This document shows positions 44,878 to 54,044 of a DNA stretch of 64,000 nt, in pieces (the stretch's first letter is position 1; each line of letters opens with the position of its first letter). The position numbers were made by a program, and so were the translations under genes. The notes below the pieces were generated by a model. The model did no database searches. It was given only the letters and a program-made list of their open reading frames with translations, and was not told where the DNA came from. This DNA comes from Lytechinus pictus (Eukaryota; Echinodermata; Echinoidea; Temnopleuroida; Toxopneustidae), in the NCBI RefSeq assembly GCF_037042905.1, contig NC_087253.1, forward strand, positions 14,027,001 through 14,091,000. Direction: 5' to 3'.

Positions 44878-46221
44878 TCGTAGTATTATTTTTTTTAAAT
44901 GGGTGTGGGGTAAAGACATATTTTTTTACTGGGTGAAACTTTGGAATATTGGTCTTAGATTTGAAGTTTTTTAATTCATTTTTTGAATAGCCGGGTCTGG
45001 GGGAAAGAGTCCGCTTGATTCTCAATTTACCTTTAGCGCATATATTCACAATATACGCCGTATAAGTTAAAACAACAACAAAGACATTAATTCCACTAGT
45101 TTTAATTAACTGGGTCTGGAGAAAAGACTAAGCTCGATTCTCATTTTTATTCCACTGGAATATCATTATCGTATCTTAGTATGGACTTATATTAAAATTT
45201 TTGAAATAAACAGGTCTGGAAAAAGACTTTGGACTTATATTAACATTTTTTAAACAACTGGGTCTGGAAAAAGACTTGGACTTATATTATAATTTTTTAA
45301 ACAACCGGGTCTGGAAAAAAGACTTTGGACTTATATTGTAATTGTTTAATTACCCAGGTCTGGAAAAAAGACTACACTTTTGTGCTATATGAACGCAGTG
45401 CTATAGGGTTTAGTTTTAATTTTAAGTAACCGGGTCTGGAGAAAAGACTACGCTTGATTCTCAATTTACTCTTAGCGCATAATTATATTCACAATATATG
45501 CCATATAAGTTGAAACAACAACAAAGACATTAATTCCACCAGTTTTAATTAACTGGGTCTGGAGAAAAGACTAAGCTCGATTCTCATTTTTTTCACCACT
45601 GGAATATCATTATTGTATCTTAGTTTGGACTTATATTAAGATTTTTTAAACAACCGGGTCTGAAAAAAAGACTTTGGACTTATATTATAATTTTTGAAAC
45701 AACCAGGTCTGGAAAAAAGACTTTGGACTTATATTATTATTTTTGAAACAACCGGGTCTGGAAAAAAAGACTTTGGACATATATTATAATTTTTGAAACA
45801 ACCGGGTTTGGAAAAAGACTTTGGACTTATATTATTATTTTTGAAACAACCGGGTCTGGAAAAAAAGACTTTGGACATATATTATAATTTTTCAAACAAC
45901 CGGGTCTGGAAAAAGACTTTGGACTTATATTATAATTTTTGAAACAACCGGGTCTGAAAAAAAGACTTTGGACTTATATTATTATTTTTGAAACAACCGG
46001 GTCTGAAACAAGACTTTGGACTTGCATTATAATTTTTGAATTAACCGGGTCTGGAAAAAAGACTTTAGACGTATATTATAATTTTGAAACAACCGGGTCT
46101 GGAAAAAGACTTTGGACTTGTACTATAATGTTTTATTAACCGGGTCTGGAAAAAAGACTTTGCACATTTGTGCTTTATGGAGGCATTACTATAGGATTTT
46201 AGTTTAGAACGGATTCGCCAA

Positions 46222-46450
46222 AAATCCCTTCAAATTTATTACATTTGTGGGTAAAGTCATTATTACATTTGTGGGCGATCAAAAATTATTACATTTGTGG
46301 GTAAAGTGCATTATTACATTTGTGGGTGAAATTATTACATTTGTGGGTAAAGTGTTATTACATTTGTGGGCGTTATTACATTTGTGGGTAAAGTGTTATT
46401 ACATTTGTGGGCGCTATTACATTTGTGGGCGTTATTACATTTGTGGGTGC
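46222..46450 (-). repeat. Right outer array of the foldback element (10 x CCCACAAATGTAATAA, inverted)
   Basis: Reading inward on the minus strand, the same spacer order is seen as on the left, with only one- or two-base differences in the outermost two spacers. Confidence 0.93.
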
Positions 46451-46559
46451 AACACCCCCCCCCCCCTCTGGAAAATCCTAGGTACGCTAGTGGTCTATAG
46501 ATACTACGGTCAGAGTAAGTACAGAACTCCATGCGCAATTAAGCGTGCAAGATAACTAG

Positions 46560-47120
46560 CGTGTCGAGAGAATTTTGAACGGGGATGTGGTTCTCAAAGC
46601 GGTAATGATTTTTTTTGGGGGGTCTCTCAGTATGCTAAGTGGACCATAATGAATGGTGCTCATCACTTATTCCCTCGTTTCACTCCTTATTTTCTGAATG
46701 CGTTCGGCACACTCGTTTGCCCTATACACGACATGAGGATAAATGTTCTGATCTGACTCCGAGTTCAAATGAAGTATAGCAGCCTACATGGTCATCCTGC
46801 CGAAGAATTTAACATGTTTAACGTGGATTCAATCTCAGATGCGAACACTGTCATTTCAATTTGCAAGGTATGATATTGGATCATATCCATCCACTGCAGT
46901 TTTCAATATTGTTCGACATATACAAGGTATTGTATTCGACATTTTCGATGAATAAATTGGTTGACCTCAATCGTTTGGAACTATACAATTGAAGCTTGGA
47001 AAATAACCCTTTTGATGCGATTTCTGTTATCAGGTACCTTTTGTGTCTTCTAACGAGGCTGAGGGCCACGAGGCTGATTTTTCTCATTCTCTTTCTCATG
47101 ATTAATTGGTTTTGACCTCA
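46560..47120. other. Unassigned DNA
   Basis: An ATG-to-donor open stretch at 46769-46867 is a conceivable 33-codon exon but has no family resemblance. Nothing else. Confidence 0.3.
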
Positions 47121-47127
47121 ACTTATA

Positions 47128-47411
47128 GGCCCGTATTCTGAAAACTCTGCTAAAATTATGGGGAGCCAAAAGTTCAAAATTTTTATTTATATTGTATATT
47201 TCTTATGTGTACTTTTTTGTTTCCTTTTGCTGTCATAATGAAGAAAAATACTTCAATTATCATTCCCTGACAATTATTAACAAATTGGGTGTCATATGAG
47301 TTAATGAATTGAATATGTACTGTTAGGGATTCTTGCTCCAATTGGCTCTCCATAGTTAAACCACAGCTTTAAACCAGGGTTTAATTTAAACCCGACTTCA
47401 GAATACGGGCC
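47128..47411. mobile_element. MITE with GGCCCGTATTCTGAA ends
   Basis: Left GGCCCGTATTCTGAAAAC and right ttcagaatacgggcc are inverted, followed inward by gtttaaaccctgg-type sequence on the right. 284 bp, non-coding. Confidence 0.7.
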
Positions 47412-47419
47412 ATTGAAGT

Positions 47420-49030
47420 GATCTAGAGTATATTTCAGTTTGTATTGAAGAATAGGCTATTCCTGAACTCTTCACTTGACGTATAGACAATCATCTTGAT
47501 AAAAGAAACAATTGAAAATCGGCCTCGTTGGCCCCAGCTCGGCCCCGTATTTGTAAAACGTGTTTAAGATTCTCCTTCCTGGCAAGAAGCAGTGTCAGTG
47601 AAAAAAGAAAGAATTAAATACATATATCATGTTTCATTGGACATGAGTGTGCTTATGAGACATCTATTCATGGACAAATCTGATAGGAAGGCTATTTGAA
47701 AGCCGTCACGGGTCAATACGATTAGGTATGAAAATGTTGTCATTTTTCCTTCAAAATTTATTACTAAATAGCTCAATATATTCAGCTCTACGCCTGAATG
47801 GTTTTGGTCAATGGTATACGTGATAAAAAGATGACAAACAAACTCATTAGTTGTCGTTGTACGGCAGTGGAAGTTCACCCTGACGAAAGTTTTATTTGGG
47901 TAAAAATAGCAGAAAAAAATATACAAGGGTGAAGGTTTAAGGAAAATCTAATGAAAATAAAGAGTGCTGAAGTGTTTGACTTGTGACGTCACGTACGAGC
48001 AGATGCCCCATATCATGTTATGCAATATAAACTACATAAATTTCCATTTTTGAATGGTCCATGATGACTGCAAATTGTCTTCTCTCAGAAGAGCGGATGT
48101 GAAATAATTTGTCTGTTTATATAGGCCTACTAATCAACCCCATTTTCAGTTTTTTTTTAGAAAATGACATATTTTTTTCATTGCTTTTTTTATGTACGAT
48201 TCTTAAGAAGCTGCTCGCATATGACTACACAAATAAAAAAAGAAGAAATTATTAACTCCCCAAACATTCACCAATATTTCTTATAATTTTTATGTTATTT
48301 TACAATAAACTTTTTGTTAGGGTGAACTTCCCCTCTAAAGGTCCATAAGGGATAGTGTTACTTCAGATTCTGTACAAAAAAAAATTGACAAGCAAAACAA
48401 ACAACAAACCAACAACAACAACAACAACAAACAAACAAACAAAAAAGTCTTCACTTGCAAGGGGGGGGGGCACACTTCTGTTTTAACGGCATTTTTTACA
48501 TTACAAATTTTAATTGTGTTTCTCAAGGGGGGGGGGGGCAAGGGCCGCCTTTGCCCCCCCCCCTGGATCCGCAGGCGGAGTGCATCATCAGCTTGCTCGT
48601 TTCCATAACGACATGGAATAGTCACCTCGAAGAAATCATGATCGTGATGAGGCAAACGTTAAAAGATCTCATACCTTAAATTTGAATTTTACAACCAATT
48701 TTGTTGAAATTGTCCACAAAATGCTTCCTTGAGTTTTACCTTGTTTTGTTCAATCATATCATGTTCATCTTTGAGAATGCTCATCCCTTCTAAAGGTAAA
48801 AAAAAATTCGGGGAAGGTAGGGGCTGGGCATATTCGGGCACCATTTATATCGGCAACTTATCAGAATGTGAGAAAGAATAGTTGTATCGTAATGATTATG
48901 ATTAAGTAAAATTATAAAAGCAGGGGCACTGTTCGAAGAAAAAAGACACTTTCATTGATTAAAAACAGTTCAAGCTAAACCTGGGGTAATAGTGCACCTC
49001 GGAATAGATTATTTCTAGATAGATGACAAT
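47420..49030. other. Unassigned spacer with G/C tracts; no gene
   Basis: aacaacaac microsatellite at 48405-48445. A hAT-like end with G-run and ccctggatccgcaggcgg at 48525-48580. Minus-strand frames are low complexity. Confidence 0.4.
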
Positions 49031-49374
49031 CTACAGAGTGAGTCAGAAAAAATGTCCCACTTTTGTAAAGTTGAATTGTTTAAAATATGAATATCTAATC
49101 ATTAGTTTCATGATATGTCTTGATAGAGGTATCCTCCCAGTACATTCAGGTACTAGTACCTTTTTCATTTGATCCCCTGCACGCATGACTGGACATCGGA
49201 CAATCTTTAGAAGACTGTCAGATCTCACTTGCGCCAAGTTACAGGGTGGGGAATAAAACACTCTTTTGAACAAAGACAGTCCGACAGGCTGAAACACACA
49301 CACACACACGTACACACACCCTAACACACACACTGGCAGACCCACTCAAACATGCACACACAAGCACACACACA

Positions 49375-51081
49375 CAGCGGCGTAACAGGGGTCGGTGGCC
49401 AGGGGGGGCAAGAGCCAAAAATTTCCCGGTCATACCATGGTATGAACAGGCGTAATGGTGTAATGAGGCGACTATTTTAAGAAGGCCAGATATTGCGTAT
49501 CGGGCAGAATTTATCTTTAAAAAAAAGTTGCGAGCGAGCGAAGCGAGCGAGCAAAAATTTTGACCTTTTTAATACAAAAATCCAATTTTGTGATAGATTT
49601 TGACATGATATCCAGAATGATATATTTCACTCTTCTCTCTATAGATTCTGTACGCCACTGTGAACAGGATTCTTTGCGGCAGTAGCGTGAAGAGTAAAAA
49701 AATATAAAAAAAAAACCGATGGCGGAGTATAGCACATGTGCTAAAAAGCTGCTTTTTAAGTTCCGAGCGAGCGAAGCGAGCGAGAAAAAAATCCCCTTTT
49801 CATGAGAATCTAACTTTGAGCTATTTTTTTACATTATATTCAATAAATAAAATCATATCCTACACTTTTCCTTTGCTTTTCTTTCCTCCTTTTTTTGTTC
49901 TTGTTTGTAAAACTTTTGGGGCCAAGGCCCATCCCTTCCATACGCAATGCTATACGGTTGGGGTCCGGGATGGAGCCCCCGGAACTTCTTGATATCAAAG
50001 CCATTTAAACCTCGCAGATTGCCGCTATTTTAATCAAATCGCGGTCATATACAGAATATAGCTTTTACACAACACATTTATTCAACCCAGTTGCGTAATG
50101 AAACAAATATTTTGAGGGGGCAAAACATAGCAATGTGGGAAAAATTTGTAAATAGTCGCCAGCGTGCAAAGCGAGCTGGAAAAAAATTGCCTATTGAAAT
50201 TAAATTCTAATTATGTGATAGATTTTCCCATTATATTCAGCAAATAACACATTTCATTGTTTCCATTCATTTCATTATACGTTGTCTCATATAATTTCTT
50301 TTATTTCCTCTAGGGTGTGGAACCAAGATCCCACCCCCCGCGCCTGTATGCCAGTGATTGAACGTGATTTAACGGGGGGGGGGGGGGCGTTATAGAGCCA
50401 TTTGAAGGTTATAAATGAAGAGCCCCTACTGCGTGGGGTCTGTATGGGGCAAAGGTAGCTTATTTGCATAAAATTTAGCAAGCTTATAGCAGAATGTTGT
50501 ATGCAGTCCATCTTTCTTCCCGCTCTTTAATTTCAATTATCGGCAGCCAGGTTGTGTTCCAGGGGCCGCGGAAGCGCGGGGGGGGGGGGGGGGGGGCTTC
50601 AGCCCCCCACCTTTTTCCAAAACCATGTACAAACACCTACAAATTACCATACGATTGTGATTTTTTGCATGGTCAGCCCCCCCCCCCACTTTGATAACCG
50701 TTACGCAGCCCCTGTGTTTGACTAATTCCTTTCTACCTTCGTTTCCCGCTATTGTTTGTCAATTTGTCATCTTTTGATTTATTTCCCATCATGCTATTGC
50801 ATACATAGGCCTATTTCAAAATGATTTGTTCTTTCTCAAATGCTCTTTTTTCTTACATTTTCCCGCTTTCCTTCCTTTTCCATTTAAAAAAAGTTTTCTT
50901 CGTTTTCTTTTCGCTTTTTAACTTTCCTTTTCCTCCTTTCCTTTTCCCCTTTTCTTCCCCTTTCCCTTTCTTTCTCCCTCCTTTTTTTTCTTTTTCCCGT
51001 TTTTCTTTTATTTTCCCGGTGAAATCCGCCAAGGGGGGGGGGGGCAGCTTGCCCCCCTGCCCCCCGCCTGTTACGCCACTG
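49375..51081. mobile_element. hAT-like non-autonomous element, copy A (1.7 kb)
   Basis: Left CAGCGGCGTAACAGGGGTCG and right cgcctgttacgccactg are inverted. Flanked by cacacaca on both sides, consistent with an 8-bp duplication although the site is itself a (CA)n run. Interior shares long blocks with copy B at 57388-58902: cgagcgagcgaagcgagcga, aaatccaattttgtgataga, gcagattgccgctatttt, a G-tract and a pyrimidine-rich tract near the right end. Confidence 0.85.
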
Positions 51082-51149
51082 CACACACACACACACACAG
51101 ACACACAAGCACACAATTACTGCAAACGTCGGTGAATAAAAACACAAAC

Positions 51150-51405
51150 AATTAAAAGGGAATTTTTGTATTTGTTGAGGACTCCTTGCTGTTCTGCGAC
51201 GACCTGAATGCCCTGCGTTGAGGTTGGTACTCGTTCCTGTTCGGTGATATTTCTGAACATTTCGGAGAACAGTCTTTCTGCTGGGACACCGAACATCTGG
51301 GTAACGGCGGCGAAACCCTTGCAAAACAACTGCTACACTCTGAGTCCTTGCATACTCGGTGACCATAAATGACCTATGTTGTGGTGTGAATTGAGGACGA
51401 ACCAT
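51150..51405 (-). pseudogene. Transposase N-terminal HTH (DUF4817-like) remnant
   Basis: From ATG at 51405 the minus frame has SFMVTEYARTQSVAVVLQGF, a following RFP-like RYPD, PSRKTVLRNVQKYHRTGTS and GHSGRRRTARSP. This order (aromatic-rich start, FR.R.P, PSRKT, G..... GRRRT) is the helix-turn-helix module that precedes the DDE domain in IS630/mariner-related transposases in animals. The frame then runs into unrelated low-complexity sequence near 51130, just before the inserted hAT-like element, so the gene is broken. Confidence 0.75.
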
Positions 51406-51539
51406 GATTGGTGTACTTTTGCTACTGTAAAAAGAGGCTCAAGTGACTGCTGCCAAATCAGGCAAGCCCTTTTATAGGCAAGTGCAACAAAAGCACAGAC
51501 ATCCATTGTAAATTTTCATTGTTAACCAACAAAAGACAT

Positions 51540-51640
51540 AACCAGCATATTGGATTTATGTGCACTTGATGATGATGATGAAGATCAAGATCAAGATGAT
51601 GACAATGAGGATGATGATGATATGATGGTGGTAGTGAATG
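51540..51640. repeat. GATGAT-type microsatellite
   Basis: gatgatgatgatgaagatc and caagatgatgac repeats inside the mariner-like element. Confidence 0.7.
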
Positions 51641-52079
51641 TGTTTTAAGGGGAAAGATTGTCGGGAATTGCCACTTAAACATTCAGCGATCTTGCTAAAA
51701 ATCAATGCTTAATCAGAAAAGAGAAAATTATGAACCAGTAATTTATTACCATGTTACCGTGTTGTGTGTGTTAGGGTGTGTGGGTGTGTGTGTGTGTGTG
51801 TGTGAGCATGCCAGTCTGTCTGTCTGACTGTCTTTGTCTAAAGCACTGTTTTATTCATCACCCAGTAACTTGGCGCAAGTGAGATCTGACAGTCTTCTAA
51901 AGATTGTCCGATGTTCAGTCATGCGTGCACGGGATCAAGTGAAAATGGTACCTGAATGTTCTTGGAGGATACCTCTATCAAGACATATCATGAAACTAAT
52001 GATTAGATATTCATATTTTAAATAATTCAACTTTACAAAAGTGGGACATTTTTTCTGACTCACTCTGTATAATAATGCC

Positions 52080-52525
52080 TTTTATTATTGTTATAATAAT
52101 CATGGGTGTCGATCAGTATTCTTGGTTGGGGGGGATGATGACACAAAAGTTCTTGTGGATGGGGATCTTTCAACATTACCCCCACTAAAATCACAAGTTA
52201 GGACATTTGGGAGTGATTGATATGCGTGGTGTTCTTGGAAATTCCTTCATTGTCGTAGTGTACTGTACTTATATAATTTTTTTTTAAATTCAATTTGTGT
52301 TACAAGTAAGCCTATTCTAAACTCATACGAAAGAAAAAATGACAAAAATTATCTGGAACATGTACATAGTGATCTGTTGATTGAGCATGATGTATACACA
52401 GGGGCATCGATCCATTTTTCAGATGGGGGGGGGGGGGCAAAATCATGAATCAACGTTCCAAAGACGCTCGATCATATAAAACGAACAAACTCACCCACAC
52501 ACCCCTACACCCCCACACATAGGCC

Positions 52526-52572
<47 letters not shown>

Positions 52573-52600
52573 TCATGAGAAAGAGACACATATCTCAACC
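52080..52600. other. Unassigned DNA with (TA)n microsatellite
   Basis: A G-run at 52424-52437 and a (TA)n run at about 52534-52569. No gene. Confidence 0.5.
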
Positions 52601-53130
52601 TCACCAACAATGCGAGCGCGAAGCGCGAGCTGAAAATTTTTAGTATGACATGAAAACAGGAAAAATGTACCTGTTTAGGTTTGCTTGTAGTAACTCATGA
52701 GGAGCATAGATACATGTATCTCACTAGAGAGCGAGCTAAAATTTCTTTATATTCTGACGTGAAAGCTTGATATTCTAAGCACTTTTGGTACCAATGATTA
52801 AGATGGGTATCTAGAAGAACAATAGATGCGAGCGCAAAGCGTCAGCTGAAAATTTTAATATTTCGATCTGGACAAAAAGACAATTTAATGGACGCTTTTA
52901 ATAAAGAACAAGATATATATCCAACAAAAGATTATTGCAAATCGAAGCGGGAGTTCTTTTGAGGTATAGAACTGAAAACGGGACATTCTATTCACCTATT
53001 TAATCATGAAAAGTATGGGGTTTTGGTACAGAAATGATGCGAGCGCGAAGCGCGAGCTGAAAAATTTTATATTCCGATCTGAAAAGCAGACATTTTGGGC
53101 ACGATTTTAGATCAAAATCGAGTTGGTATC
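52600..53130. repeat. Third array of the GCGAGCGCGAAGCGCGAGC repeat family
   Basis: Cores at about 52611-52631, 52829-52852 and 53037-53058, with gacattctaagcac-like phrases between. Confidence 0.75.
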
Positions 53131-53826
53131 TTAATCTCGCTTGCTGGTTTCAGTGTAGCATTACAATCTTATTTTATTTTTAGTTGCACATGCGGAATTA
53201 TTGGGAGGGGGGCAAAACGATATGTTCCCCCCAAATATTTTCATTGGTGGGGCTATTACCCAGTACTCTAATAGCTATATTGTCATTCCTTAGACGATTT
53301 ATCTTGCCACCCTTTTACTCCCGTTTGTTTTTCCACCCTTTTGAATTAATTGATTTATTAAAATTAATTCATTCACCACTGGTGGGATGGAACACCCTAT
53401 CAACAAAAGTTGTTTTTCGTTGGGGTCCTTTTATGTCATGTGTTAAAAAATATCATATACATAAACATTTCAAACTTTTTCATCTTGAACTTCCGCCCAT
53501 CTGTTTAATAGTCCTGAAAAAGAATGTTTTCATTTAATAACAATATACACAAATTGCGAGGGAAACAAACTGATTGATGGCATACTGTAATCATCACTAT
53601 AATCATCATGATCAAACTTTTCATTTTTTCATCATCATTATTATAATTTTTCTACCCTAAATTATTGGGGGGGATGATAATACAGGCCATCCCCCCCACT
53701 TGAAATATTGGGGGGGATATATCCCCCCATCCCCCCCGTGATCGACACCCATGATAATAATTATAATCATTGTTATTAATATTTTTACTTATTCTTTTTA
53801 TTATTATTATTATTGTTCATTCTCTT

Positions 53827-53871
<45 letters not shown>

Positions 53872-53940
53872 ATGCCAATCGTGTTATAACTTTTTTTTAA
53901 AGGGCCCAACTTATCCTTCAACATCAGGAAACAAACGTTT
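53130..53940. other. Upstream region of the sulfotransferase; no gene
   Basis: Contains G/C tracts at 53665-53740 and the (TTA)n microsatellite. A 117-aa plus frame at 53184-53537 is AT-rich and unrecognised. The promoter and 5'UTR of the sulfotransferase may be in this stretch. Confidence 0.35.
53790..53875. repeat. (TTA)n microsatellite
   Basis: ttattattattatt run upstream of the sulfotransferase first exon. Confidence 0.9.
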
Positions 53941-53945
53941 GCGAA

Positions 53946-54044
53946 ATGAAAGGTGTCACCGTCTTCGTGGTGTGTTTTCTGACGTCGTTCATCTTTTTTG
54001 TCTGGTGCTTATCCTTCGAAAGAAAATTCCCGGATGCAGTATCG
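53946..54044 (+). CDS. Sulfotransferase exon 1 (signal anchor)
   Basis: 99 nt, 33 codons, MKGVTVFVVCF to FPDAVS, donor gtaatg. ATG context is gcgaaATGa. It lies directly after gaaacaaacgtttgcga. Confidence 0.78.

Larger units (their letters stand above)
41955..46458. mobile_element. TU-like foldback transposon with tandem-repeat inverted arms, ~4.5 kb
   Basis: Each outer arm holds ten copies of CCCACAAATGTAATAA separated by irregular short spacers; left 41960-42180, right 46225-46450 in inverse. Next, a unique ~60 bp segment (gaagggatttttggcgaatc and ctatagtaatgc) is mirrored in both arms. The inner domain is many ~48-50 bp units (ccagacccggttaattcaaa and ataagtccaaagtct) on the left from 42250 to about 43620, inverted on the right from about 43980 to 46170. 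Ends read GTTACACCCAC and GTTGCACCCAC. No transposase is present. Arms with an outer short-repeat domain and an inner domain match published sea-urchin TU elements in architecture; sequence relationship is unknown. Frames inside are repeat artefacts. A MITE and a hAT-like MITE are nested within. Confidence 0.88.
49034..52067. mobile_element. Mariner/IS630-like element with long inverted repeats and TA flanks, interrupted
   Basis: Left CAGAGTGAGTCAGAAAAAAT and right ttttttctgactcactctg are inverted, flanked by TA on both sides (49032-49033 and 52068-52069). The inverted repeat continues about 250 bp (ttaatcattagtttcatgat region, tgcgccaagttac / gtaacttggcgca), then a CA/TG-rich part. Inside on the minus strand is a transposase N-terminal helix-turn-helix remnant (51150-51405). 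A hAT-like element has inserted at 49375-51081. No catalytic DDE domain is visible, so it is non-autonomous. Confidence 0.8.

Noticed and set aside
41793-46555. Several 65-100 aa frames with HLWVK/YICGR or KKTLDLYYN repeats
   Set aside because: They are translations of the foldback element's tandem units.
46769-46867. 33-codon open stretch from ATG to a GT donor on +
   Set aside because: It could be a first exon, but it shows no signal peptide or family similarity and no downstream partner exon was found.
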